A DNA stretch of 64,000 nt from Lepidodermella squamata. Its lineage: Eukaryota > Gastrotricha. The stretch's first letter is position 1; each line of letters begins with the position of its first letter. The notes beneath the pieces were generated by a model. That model did no database searches, was not told where the DNA came from, and saw only the letters and a list, made by a program, of their open reading frames with translations. The stretch covers positions 558,001 through 622,000 of the forward strand of contig JBLDXI010000011.1 in the NCBI GenBank assembly GCA_047495785.1. The letters run 5' to 3'. A program made the position numbers and the translations under genes. Below are positions 44,384-55,903 of the stretch, in pieces.

Positions 44384-45876
44384 AACCGAGAATCATTGTT
44401 TATCTGTAATCTAATTGATTTTCTGGCAATAGATTTGATTCAATGTTTAAAATAAAAAAAAGCTCACCGCTGTCCAGGGATATCTTTGATAACTTTGGAC
44501 AATTCGGCTTATGTTACGTTCACAAACTGCTTCGGAGACGCGTCCGAAGTTTCAGCCTCCGAAGTTTCGTAATCGCTCTCCAAAGTTGCGTAATCGCTGA
44601 CCGAAGTTTGATATTTTCGTTCACAAACGCGCGCACTTCGGACTGCGCGCCCGAAGTGAGAACAATAGGCGGCGCGCACGCACTGAACAAAGGACGCGCA
44701 CAAACTTCGGTTCGGAGGCGCTTCGGAGAGCAGTTGTGGGCCTCTCCGAACCGAAGTTTGTGCGTGTCCGAAGTTACTACGTACGCACGCGCGCGCGGCC
44801 ACTTGACCGCGCGAGGTAGGGCGACGACATAAATTAACTGTTCCTGTGGCATCTTTAATTCATATTATTGACTATAATTGACGAAAATGACGAAAATTTC
44901 AATTATACGGAACGCGCGCAGTAAAATCCTTGTTTTCACAAAAAAATGTCAATATAGAAATTATCGGGTGCCCTTAAAAATAGCTTATAGTGCGCGTTGA
45001 AAAAATCAATTTAATTTTTTATTTATTCTGAAAAATGGTGAATTTCGCGTCGAAATTTAGCTTTTTGTTATCGTCGTGGCATTTCGCATCTTATTATTTA
45101 GGAATTTTGAGAATTCAAGTGAAATTGAAAAAAATGTGTGTCTACCCTGCGGCCCCTTCTCTAGTTTGAGCGCGCTCGCACTCCTGTGCGCGCACTCGAA
45201 ATCTTCGGCCCGCAAACAATAGAAACTTAGGACGACTCATGCCGCGCGCGCGCGGAAATTGCCACTGATAACGTCACCGAAGTTTCGCTTGAGTGTTCCG
45301 AAGTTTCAAGTTCGGCCTCCGAAGACACCCTCTCCGAAGTTAATTTGTGGACGCACCAGTAGCAGGCGAATAGATTTCCAACGGCGATTGATGCTACTTG
45401 GCGCTGGCATTCTCATAGCGCTGATCTCCCAGTTTTCGAAACTTTCCGTGATGCGACAAAATTTGTTCCTGAAGCCGCGAGCCGCGAGTTTCGAAAATCC
45501 TCAGGTTCTCCAAAAGACATGACGTCAAGTTCGCTTCATGTCAGATTCTAGGATTCTCATTCATTTTTTCTGTATTTACGCGCAGAATTTCCAACCCGAA
45601 GCACGTTTTGAGAGAGGCAGACGATCACAACTCCAAGTCCCGATATAATGGTGAACATTCTATGCACAAGTTGGTTTCTATTGAATTTCTGACGAATTCT
45701 GACGGCAGGGAAATTAGGCTGACTAATGAGACAGAAATTACCCGCGCTCGTGCTTTTTCGAGCACTCATTAGACGCCGTGAAACAAGCGGTACAACCAAT
45801 TATAATGAAAGTCAGACAGAAATTTCGCACTACCCATCACACTAGTGCTATTATTTGTCACTCGATATAAGAGAAT
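44384..45876. other. intergenic, channel gene to G3
   Basis: Dominated by a GC-rich, CCGAAGTT-containing block (44515-45350, separate entry) split by an AT-rich middle (about 44850-45140). No gene recognised. Confidence 0.5.
44515..45350. repeat. CCGAAGTT motif island
   Basis: About fourteen copies of CCGAAG(T) or its complement in two clusters (44535-44775 and 45205-45350), together with alternating CGCGCG runs. A near-perfect inverted repeat of about 26 bp (CGCACAAACTTCGG... and complement) lies at 44692-44717 and 44744-44769. Confidence 0.75.
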
Positions 45877-48243
45877 ATGAAGACAATTTTGCTCACCTAC
45901 ATTTTTCTTCACGTTTCGATTGCCGCAAAGCCGAACAACATTGCCATCCTATCGCTGATAACATTCACTGGCAGTGAGCCTAGAAATGGGAAACTATGCC
46001 AAGCGGCTATGCAGGTCGCTGTTGACGTGGCAAATAATCGATCCGATATCCTACCCGACTACAACATCGTCCCTATTTTCAAAGATGAAGGATCCAACTC
46101 TTTGGTCGCTCTCAGAGAAATCGCGAATTACCAGAGAGCTTTCGTGAAGATCGCAGCTCCTGTGATAGTTGGACCGTGGTCTTCAACTGGCTGCCAGAGA
46201 GCAGCTGCGACCTTTCACTACTTCAACACGATCAGTATCGCGACGGGTTGTTCAGCCATGGCTGGAGATAGGGTGACCTACCCCAATCTGTACCACGTGA
46301 GAGCTACAACAGATGTCGTAATCTTCTCCAGGCTGGTTTTTATCAAGCAAATCGGGAAATGGGACAGAATTGCTATTCTGACTACAGCTTCGAGTTTTCG
46401 GGATTACAGAGGAGCTGTTGAGTTGCAGAATCTCCTAATAGCTAACGGAGTAGCCGTACCTTGGATCAACGCAGTGGCGGATTTCGACCAAAATGTCATC
46501 AAATCTATCATTTCGAGTGATTTACGAATAATTGCTGTGGAGACATCGACAATGGAACTAGTCATTCGGTTCCTATGTGTTTCCTACTTGAACGGCCTCA
46601 CTGGGGCTAGGTACCTGTTCCTCACTACGACCAGCATCATGTTCTACCCAGAAGGAGCACTGCCATCCCTGATCAAAGGCTGCACCAGGCAAATGATCAT
46701 CGAACAGCTGAAATACACGATTATGATATCGCAAAGCATGTTTGCTCACAAAAACTACGGCAAAACGAGTCTGGGGTACGATAAGGTGGAGTTTGAAGCC
46801 ATGTTGGATGCGAAATACGGCCCAGGCGCTGATTTGTCTCAGGATTTCTCGATAAGAGAGACTTGCCACGATGCAATGCTGAATGCGATCACATCCCTTC
46901 ACGAAACTGAGAAGAATCTCGCGAGATTAAATCTAACCTTGCATGATTACGCGACTCGTCCTAAACTTGTATCCGATATCGCTAATTCAACCGTTGCTAA
47001 GTTGGAGCCATTTGTCATTCGAACTGGGCAACAGAGGTGGTCTAGACGTTTGGAACCTGATGACGAACCTCAGTCGGTAGTTCACTGGTCACAAGACCAA
47101 GGTCGTTATGAAGTTCTCGCACTGGTGAATCACGATCCTTCGAGGGACTATTTCGACCCTGACAGCTACTCAGTAACTAAATTGGTCGCTCAAATGCCAT
47201 GGCAGACTAAGGATGGCAATCCCCCTATGTCGTTTCCTTCTACAATCATTAAGGAATCCTTTCTAGCGAGGGAGATCGTGACTGCTTTCGAGTGCATATC
47301 CACCGCTTTGAGTTTAACTCAAATCTTAGCATTCCTCATCCTCTGGAGGTATCAACTGCGATCTACGGACGATTCGCGTCCTTGCACGCTGAGATTGATT
47401 GCAAATCTGAGTTTCCTCGTATCACTCTTACTCGCAAATGTCTCAGCCATTGCTTTCGCCGAGATTGTAAATAACGGAACATGCTCTCTAAGATTAGCAA
47501 GCTGCCTTTTCAGCCTTGGTCTACACGCCCTCGGCTTGTTAGCGCAGATTCACGTGAAGCTTGTACAAAATAACTACAACATAGCACGAACGAGCAGCCC
47601 CGCATCACGTTTCGCCACAAATCTAGCATCAACATATCGTGATCGAGCGGCGACCTATTCCGTCCCGCGACAGAGTCGACCGAGATCATTCACCCAAGTT
47701 ACTCCTATCCTTACTCGGCCTGAAATCAAATTGTTCAACAAACAATTCAGAAGGACAAGAATTTCTACTTCAATTGTTTTCATAATTATCTTATCGATAA
47801 GTTTCTTCGTTCTTGCTGGGATTTGGCTTGCAGTTGATCGGCCTATCCCCACTAAGGTTAGCACAACGAATGGACCAATCTACATTTATGACTCGAACAA
47901 CGATTTCTATCTCGATTTGCAAGTTGAAACGTGTGAAAGCCGGAGCTTTATGACATGGCTCGGGCTCGTTTGCTATCTTCAAGCCATGGCTTTTCTCGCA
48001 GCTGTTGTAGTTCAATATCGAAACAGACGTCGCGGAGATATCAAACCGCTGACAGTGGCGATGGTTAATACTACAACCCTTCTGGCAGCGGCTGTTATGT
48101 TGAATTTCGTAATCAAGGAACCGATTTCAATTCAAATACTGAACTCGGTCTTTGCGCTGCTAATTTCTACTTCTTCGTTCGGGATAACCTTTGCTCGGGA
48201 GATTCGCAACTTATTGGAGCATAATTCTGAGTCAAATCAATAA
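45877..48243 (+). CDS. G3: class C (GABA-B-like) receptor, intronless
   Basis: Single exon, 788 residues, inverted paralog of G2. Signal peptide (MKTILLTYIFLHVSIAA), ligand-binding region nearly identical to G2 from LSLITFTGSEPRNGK to about residue 245 and still very close to residue 470, then seven helices that differ strongly (ALSLTQILAFLILW, ANLSFLVSLLLANVSAI, IIILSISFFVLAGIWLA). The piece NGPIYIYDSNNDFYLDL is again shared. A TATA-like GATATAAGAG sits directly before the ATG. Ligand unknown, but nearly the same binding pocket as G2 is expected. Confidence 0.87.
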   Translation: MKTILLTYIFLHVSIAAKPNNIAILSLITFTGSEPRNGKLCQAAMQVAVDVANNRSDILPDYNIVPIFKDEGSNSLVALREIANYQRAFVKIAAPVIVGPWSSTGCQRAAATFHYFNTISIATGCSAMAGDRVTYPNLYHVRATTDVVIFSRLVFIKQIGKWDRIAILTTASSFRDYRGAVELQNLLIANGVAVPWINAVADFDQNVIKSIISSDLRIIAVETSTMELVIRFLCVSYLNGLTGARYLFLTTTSIMFYPEGALPSLIKGCTRQMIIEQLKYTIMISQSMFAHKNYGKTSLGYDKVEFEAMLDAKYGPGADLSQDFSIRETCHDAMLNAITSLHETEKNLARLNLTLHDYATRPKLVSDIANSTVAKLEPFVIRTGQQRWSRRLEPDDEPQSVVHWSQDQGRYEVLALVNHDPSRDYFDPDSYSVTKLVAQMPWQTKDGNPPMSFPSTIIKESFLAREIVTAFECISTALSLTQILAFLILWRYQLRSTDDSRPCTLRLIANLSFLVSLLLANVSAIAFAEIVNNGTCSLRLASCLFSLGLHALGLLAQIHVKLVQNNYNIARTSSPASRFATNLASTYRDRAATYSVPRQSRPRSFTQVTPILTRPEIKLFNKQFRRTRISTSIVFIIILSISFFVLAGIWLAVDRPIPTKVSTTNGPIYIYDSNNDFYLDLQVETCESRSFMTWLGLVCYLQAMAFLAAVVVQYRNRRRGDIKPLTVAMVNTTTLLAAAVMLNFVIKEPISIQILNSVFALLISTSSFGITFAREIRNLLEHNSESNQ

Positions 48244-48789
48244 ATTTTCACTGGAAGGCTGAACAAAATAGAAATGAGCTTGACCATAATTTGCAAAAAT
48301 AATCCTTCAAAAATTAGAGTAAAAAATCAGTCTTACTCCTACATAAATTTGAAAATCATTTAAAAAATAGGTCGCTTGAAAAAACCTTAAAAAATGAGAG
48401 AAAAATAAAATAGAAAATAGAAAAATATGCCAGAGAAATGTAAAAATATCACTAGTATGCTTCGCCCGCATTCCAAATTCTATTCCAAACTCAATGTCAT
48501 TAGGAAAAATCGAACTTCAATAGGAGCAAACAGCTGGCGTTCAATTCTTCGCTCCCATCATTGTCGAGCTTTTTCCTTCATTTGACAAATTCTTTCAGGA
48601 CATCAACTAGGCCTCCCTAATCTCTCGCTCACTTGTTCATAAAAAAAATTGAAAAACTACAAAAAAAATGAAAATATAGAGGTCAACTTGGACAGATTTA
48701 TTGGTTCGAACTCATGTGAACAAAACAGAAAAGTGACAACACATCACGGCTTCTTAGACGCGCGCGCACCCCATCAGCTGTCATCCGCA
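48244..48789. other. intergenic, G3 to peptide gene
   Basis: AT-rich, no gene seen. On the minus strand AATAAA near 48692-48697 is a plausible poly(A) signal for the peptide gene at 48790-49089. Confidence 0.4.
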
Positions 48790-49089
48790 TCAGGCCACCC
48801 AGCAGAATTTGTTATTCAGAATCGGCGGCAGAACGTCGCAATCGTCATTGCTCGAGCACGACCGATCAAGGCCGATGTAACAGAAACGGCGCGACATGGC
48901 AGTCTCACGGCATCGCCACTGGCACAAATTCACAGTTGGATTACAGCCTGGTTGGAAGGTCGACCGACACGGGATCATGATTGTCCCGCCCAATCCTTGA
49001 GAGGCAGCTCTAACGTATCGAGGCGAGGCTACGACCAAAGTCACGTAAAGCAACGAGGCGAAAAATAAATAGCTGTAGGAGTGTTGCAT
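48790..49089 (-). CDS. secreted 8-cysteine peptide, unknown
   Basis: 99 codons in one exon. N-terminal hydrophobic signal (YSYLFFASLLYVTLVVA) followed by a mature part with eight cysteines (C-x6-C-x6-C-x3-C-x9-C-x7-C-x5-C-x11-C), ending KFCWVA. An even number of cysteines and the signal peptide suggest a disulfide-stabilised extracellular peptide. Not recognised; role unknown. The opposite strand is also open over most of this stretch, but lacks a signal or domain. Confidence 0.6.
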   Translation of the reverse strand: MQHSYSYLFFASLLYVTLVVASPRYVRAASQGLGGTIMIPCRSTFQPGCNPTVNLCQWRCRETAMSRRFCYIGLDRSCSSNDDCDVLPPILNNKFCWVA

Positions 49090-51399
49090 GATTGTGGACC
49101 AAAAAAAATCAGCTTTCAGCTTTAAAATGTGACGAATGACAACTCGGATTCTGAGGCTGTGCCTAGGCCTGATTAACTCAGCGGGGCAGGTATTTACTTT
49201 TTTTTAGGTGGCTAATGTGTCGCTAATAGCTTTTTTGTTTATTGTAAACAACGCGCACTTGACGTTCGACTTTTCGTGCAATAAAAGTGCGGAAGGCAAT
49301 ATTATATGTGCGCGCGCACTCGCCAAAAGAGGCGAGCGATGAATTTCGGTTTTCATTTTTTCCATTATATTAATTGCAGGCTGGACGATTATGCCCAGCG
49401 GATATGATAGGCAGTAGAATCAGAACGCGCCATCGCATCATCAGGTCCATTCCCAGGAAAAAAAACATTTAAACTCAAAAAGCGCCGCGAAAACATAGGA
49501 GTATTCATTGTGGTACGCCCTACGTGGGAATCTATTAGAATTATATTTAAATTAAGTGTCTTTATGATGCAAAGATGTATTTAACCCGTTCAAGGCCATA
49601 AAGACAATTTCGGAAATTTGTATTTGATGAATCTATGATCTCCCTAGTGAGCAATAATAGTTTTTAACGTTGGCTACAAGACTTTGAAACAATAATACCA
49701 CACATTTCACTCCGCTTCGAAATTATGGCCATTTTGAAACGGGTAGTCATGAAAAATATCGAGTTGTTTCAAATTGAAATGAAGAAAACATAATTTCATC
49801 ATCCGGTCATACAAAAAATACTATTTCGCAAGGCATATCGTCAGCGACGTTGAATAACTCGGATTTTGGCATGTTTACATCCGTTTCAAGGTCACGGGTG
49901 ACAAATAAAAAGCGGCTTTTTAAACGTGAATGAAGAGGCAAAGGAACTTTACTTGTCACCTATCACCTTAAAATGGAAGTAAGCAGGCCTAAATCCGAGT
50001 TATTCAACATTCAATGTCGCTAACGATATTATCATGATATGTGTGTCAATTGAAGGACTCAACCAGGACTCAACCAGGACTCAATTGAAAACCCAGAGCA
50101 ACTATTTTTTCACAGATAAAAAAAATCGTTCGCGAAAGGGTCAAATCCGTAAAATCACGTGACCACGTAGCACAATAAGGTCTAAAGGCTATACGGCTGG
50201 TTGGAGGCCATGTGGGAAACATATTATACCGATTCGTTTTTTCGGTCCAGCAGAAAAACCGCGTGGTGACTTTTCACGTGCTCTCCATAGGGCATTAGTC
50301 CCAAGGAAAAAATTGTCTGATTAAATACGAGAAAATCTGTTTTTAGTATTCCCCTGATATTTGCATGGGGTCGGCATCCACAACGCGATTGCGTCCATCG
50401 AGGATTGATTTATAGACGGCTTCTGATGAGATAATGATGAATCATGCTGCTTACCAATTTTTCTCTCAGAGGTGATTGTAGAGGGTTGCCATAAACTAAG
50501 AATACCCGGAGTGAATGAATTTGACAATTAACACATGGTTTAATTAATTAGGAACATTTCCAATGTAAGATACCTCCAAATATACTTTCAATATCACAAT
50601 TTTTGAAATGTAAAATGGGTCGCAAAGGGAGGGTGCATCTCTTATTATCATGTTTGTACTATAAACGCTAATGCTTCTTAATTATAGAGTGCTGTAGGTA
50701 AAAAACTATTGAAATCCGACAGTGAGAGGCTCGAAGGTGTCACACACCGGACGGCATTCGGTCAAAAAGCAACTTTGAAAACGTGACGAAGCTAATTAGA
50801 GTTTCTCAGAGGGTAGGATACAGACGCAGGTAAACACAAAGATCGATATTTTCGGGCTGTTACTCATTTTCTGAAACGTCGTATTACAAGGAAATCCTAA
50901 ATCATTTCCAAATACTCCACACGATTAAGGAATCCATCACCTGGAACACCCACCATTGTAACTCACTCAATTTGGCGTATTAATCGTTTATAGTACAATG
51001 TATCAACACGATCTCGTTCACCAGAGTTTAATGGAGTCCTTTTTGATGGATTTAGTTTCAGTGATCGAGCATGTGACCAAGTTCCCAAAACCGTTGCTAA
51101 GTAAACAGGGTGTAAATTCTCCAATAACGAATTGTTAAATGACTCCCCAAGTACAAACCAGTGTGGAAAATGTCGGAAAGATTTTTTTTATCTAATTCGT
51201 TCATCACTGACGTCTGTGAAAATTGTTAGCAGTCAAATAGTTCTGAAACGGTGTTTACCGGCTTGAGACAGAACTAAGAGACGTGTGATTCCCTTGAGTC
51301 GAAACATCTCACAATCCAACAACCCACGCTACTTCGCCGTCAAAGCTAATTACTTCGTTAAGAAGGCATCAGAAGTCTGTTACGCCGCCATCATTTACG
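49090..51399. other. intergenic, peptide gene to G4
   Basis: A nested palindromic repeat occupies 49583-50034 (separate entry). No gene or other structure recognised from 50100 to 51399. Confidence 0.4.
49583..50034. repeat. two adjacent inverted repeats, MITE-like
   Basis: First pair: ACCCGTTCAAGGCCATAA (49583) and its imperfect complement at 49714-49743. Second pair: arms of about 75 bp at 49833-49911 and 49945-50034, both containing TTGAATAACTCGGATTT and GTGACAA blocks. No coding capacity. Confidence 0.65.
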
Positions 51400-54393
51400 A
51401 TGCGGCTCGTTTTTCTGTGCTTGCTACTCTCCCTCCCTTCCGAGGCAAGAAAACCCGTGACGATGAAATTGCTGGAGATTCTACCACTGACCGGCAACTT
51501 GCCTCGAACTGGCTATGAATGCTTCGCTGCGTCTCAAATCCTGGTCGATTTGGTCAACAATCGATCCGATATCCTACCCGACTATCACATCGAGCTAGTT
51601 GCAGGCGATGAGTTCACTGATGGCCAGAAAGAGACCCAAACAGCTCTGACCTTCGCTCGCAGCTTTGAAAACCAAGATTATTCCAACGATCAAGTAGTTA
51701 TGGCACCCCTTGTCATAACTGGGTTCTTCACAACCGGCTGCAAAGCCTTGGCTCGAGTTCTTCACTACATGAACCTCGCCTCGGTTTCAATCGCGTGTTC
51801 CGGCGCGGTGCTGGTCGATAAAACCAAATATCCGAACTTGTACCTGAACCGCATCACGAGTGGCGTAGTCGCCCATGCCCAACTGGCATTCATTCGGTCG
51901 ATCGGCAAATGGCGCCGTATTGCGATCATTGGCTACCTTGGCAATGCGAACGACTACGGCACGGCTGAGGCGATGCTGAAATCGGCGCTTCAGAACAACG
52001 TTTCAGTCGCCTACTACGATGCTGTCCTCGATTTCGATGATCCATCCACTATGTTAGCGCTCAAACGGAGCGATGCGAGAATTATTGTCACTTGGACAAG
52101 CCAGGTTAGTGTATGATTTTATGAATTCAGATGAACAGTGGTGATCGGTGAAGTAGGATAGCCCCAGGGCCCTAATCGAGGGGAGCTCACAAGCTAACAG
52201 CCCATTTTTTCTAATGTACTTATGCAACCAGTTTCACGCACTACCACGATTTCTGTCTGGTCCGTTGTTTCACGTGATTCTTAAAAAATCAGCCCATGCG
52301 CGGTTTTGCACGATCACAGACGACAAATTACCTTACATCTATCGCAGTAATAAAGCTAATTATTAGTCTGAACCCATCGAGCAAAAGTAAATAGACTTGA
52401 GCTACTTTCTCAAGAGCCCGTGACTTAAGTGGGCGTTTCGGCATTCGTAAATTGTCAAATTTACCTGAAGCCAGCGTGTCATTTTTCTTAGACCCGTGAG
52501 TCTGGTAGGAAATAAGCGGGCGATCTGGGGTAAGCTAATGAGACACGGCCTCACCACGCATTTTGATTCTTTACTTTAACGTTCTAATTAAGCCTTGGAA
52601 GGCGCGAGAAGTGAAATTTGAGGCAGGGAAGATGGAAGCCCGAGTCATGAGGAGAACTTAATTCAATATATTTTAGGATGAGTCAGATCTGAAAAATAGG
52701 AATCCAAAAAATAAAATCCCCGAACTATTTGATAAATAGAAAATAACAAGTTCTTTAGAAACCAGAGGGAAATGAATCAAATGTGTTACAGGTATCTACC
52801 CAGCGCCAGTTTCTTTGTGAAGCCTATCACCACGGTCTCACTGGTAGCCGCTATGTCTTCGTGATGTTCCAGTCCATCCTGGTCGAGGCGAAATCACTAC
52901 CAGACCCTGTTCTACCCGGCTGCAGTCGGGCTGTTCTACTCGAGCAGTACAAATACACGATTGGCTTCGGGAACCCTCAACTACCAGCCGATAGAAGTGC
53001 CCCATCCTTACTCGGCCTTGATGCGAATGCTTTCGACTTGATTTTCGATGAAGCGACCAAAAGCGCAAGAGGTTTTGACTACGCCTCCCGTTTCCAATGT
53101 CATGACGGAGCAGCTACGGCTCTCATGGCCATGGATGCAGCGGATCGGTACTTGAAACGAATTTCAAATCAAACTTTGATCACTGCGAGTCGAGACGAGG
53201 TAATGGCAGCAGTAAATTCTTCAATAGCCGCTACTGATTACGTTGGACTTCGATTAGGTAGAATGAGGTACTCTCGAGAGTCAGGCGAGCTAGCGACAGA
53301 TTACACGACTCTGACGTATCTGGGTGACAGCTCCAAGGGTTCAGTCACTCTGGGCGCAGTTCGACAGCGCCCGGACACCTCAGGCCGGCTGAATGATGAC
53401 TACGAGGTTAGATTGACTGTGAAAGTGCCTTGGCTCACAAAGAACGGCCAACCGCCCCGCGATTCTTCACTGGTAATCCGCAGTACATCCTCGGTTCCGA
53501 TAAGTGTTTTCGGAGTTGTAGTCACCCTGAATGGACTTTCAGTTATCTACGCTCTTATTGGGATCTTCAGGGCTTTGAAAAATACAGCTGACCCTACTTC
53601 GATATTCAGATCGATCTATTTCGACGACGCGCATTTCAGGATCAATCTAAGCTGTATCATTCTGAGCATAGCATCGATTTTGTTTTCCCTGCCAGAGAAT
53701 CGATTGAATTTGGCAATTTTATCGCATTTCAGGACTATCTTTCTAGTTTTAGGCGTATTTGGCCTAACATCAACAACTTTTGCGAAATTAATGTGTAGCT
53801 ACCGAGTTGCGACATCGGAAGCTGCGAAAATGCGCAGCAGAACTTCGACCAGTCAATTTCGATCTACACCGCATCAATCACTGCGCAACATACACAACGT
53901 GTTGAAATCTGCGAAAAATTCCAACTCGAAGGTTACAGTGATTTCCGGTCCCATTTTTCTAACTGGAATAATCATTTTGATAGCTTGGCTGATTACTGAT
54001 CCATTAATTTGCCTGACCTTTAATGGAAATCCCGATTTCCACCCTGAAATAGATACTTACTATCGAAATGTTGTCGATATTTGCTTTTCGGCCAATCAAT
54101 CTTCTTGGATTATCGCTCTTCTCGCAATTAACCTCCTTACATTGATTTCCGGTTGCTTTCTGGTCTTCGACATCAAAATGCGAGGTCTGCAGGGGGTGAT
54201 ACCGAGATTCGGCGCAATGGCGACATCGCTTACAAATTCGCTAACGATTTTGCCGATATCGATTGCTGTCGTGATTTTGCTGAAAAATTACACGGAGAAA
54301 GACATAGCTATCGCATTTGCAACGATGTGGCTAGGATTCAGCACCAGCGTAATTTGGAACCGCAACGTTTTTCGTAAAGTTCACCCGGCATGA
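51400..54393 (+). CDS. G4: class C (GABA-B-like) receptor
   Basis: Exons 51400-52104 and 52792-54393 give 768 residues. Signal peptide (MRLVFLCLLLSLPSEA), ligand-binding region sharing NNRSDILPDYHI and YPNLYLNR-type stretches with G2 and G3, then seven helices (for example VFGVVVTLNGLSVIYALI, INLSCIILSIASILFSL, IIALLAINLLTLISGCFLV). The 687-bp intron falls after residue 235, at a place where G2 and G3 have none. It ends tail-to-tail with the GalNAc-transferase gene, 12 bp between the stop codons. Ligand unknown. Confidence 0.82.
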
Positions 54394-54405
54394 ATAACTG
54401 ATGAT

Positions 54406-55855
54406 TTAAATTCTCAAAATGATCATTGTAAAAATTATTAACAACTGCGAATAAATTGGTCTGAGACTCTTGTTCCTAGGTGATTTGAAGTAATCAGCTG
54501 GTCCGAGTTTCCACAGCCATTTTTGATGAGGATTGGTAGAATCGCACGATGTCACCCATAGAATCTCGCTATCCTTAGCTTCGACACATTTTCCCAATTT
54601 TTTGTTGAAAATTGATTTGTCCTGCGAAAAATTAAGGATATAAAAATCAATTAATGGAGTATAGGAATCTAACTGGTCGAAATTCAAATTTTGATAGCTC
54701 ATCGTCGATATCACACGAGCCCGCTTGAACCAGATCACCAGAGATTTTCCAACACACATTGTCACGTCGAATCATGGCTGTGCTTTCTGAGAGATACCAC
54801 TTTTGAGCATCTGGAAAGCGTGAAATTTACTATGAAATCTGTAAGGATGTGACCCAGCTTACATTTCGACGAGCAGCTCACTTGCCCAACCCAATTAGAC
54901 CCGACTACAATCTCGAGACATTTCCCTGTGCCCTTGTTTTTGATAGGGCCAGAATTTTTCACTCTAATTGGGTCGAAACCTTCCGGAAACACTGTCTCCA
55001 TGTACCATGAGAAAGACTTACACCTCAAATTGTTTCTTAATTCTTTTCGAGCAGTAACATTCACGTCGTAGTTAACAGGAATCCATGGGATGACTTCCTT
55101 ATAGAAATACCATCGGTAGTCATCCATCCAAACCTCGGCCAATCTGACGTTGTTTTGAATGAAAGACAGCTTGGATGCCGAGTAGGGATGAGCGTGTGGG
55201 AAAATTCTTGGTAAAGGCCGCAGGGCTGAGTAGATGTGACCTATCCTACTGCATGGTAAGATTTCTAAACGACCACCACACATCCAGACTTTGAGGCTGA
55301 TTTCCAGATTTTCAGTACCCCAAACTTCGAAACCAGGGTCGTAACGGCCGAGTTTCTCGAAAAAATCGCGACGGATGGCGAAATGGCCACCTAGCATTGT
55401 CGGACTTTCGAAAGGATCGGCTGGACTTTTCCTAGATTTTTTCCTCCATTCAGCCATCTAAAATGTAAGATATGTCTCAACTAAGTATAGCTGCAAAATT
55501 TTACACAGAAATTGGTTAAACTAGTTTTCCGAAAGTTAATCAGCAAGTAGGAAATTATCTTAATCCCATCTCTATTGTGAGCTCTGACTACATTCTACCC
55601 CAACTTAACCTGCTACCAAACCATAACCATAACCGTAACCGTAAGCGCTAATCCTAATCCTAATCCTAACCTCTGGTTAGGCCTAACCCTTACCCAGACT
55701 CTAACCCTAACCCCTATCCTAATCCTAACCTTAACCCCAAGTTTAACTCTATCACCTATCCTCCGCCCTCTAACCACATCCCTTCCCTTTTTTCTTAGTC
55801 CTAAAGCTAGCTAGCTCCTAAAGCTGATTTTTGGATGAATTGATAAACTACAACT

Positions 55856-55903
<48 letters not shown>

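Noticed and set aside
44443-44852. Overlapping open frames on both strands in the CCGAAGTT island
   Set aside because: Produced by GC-rich repeated motif sequence; no conserved domain and high Arg/Ser/Cys bias.
48649-49068. 139-codon + strand frame opposite the 8-cysteine peptide
   Set aside because: Low-complexity basic product without domain; the minus strand has a signal peptide and ordered cysteines.
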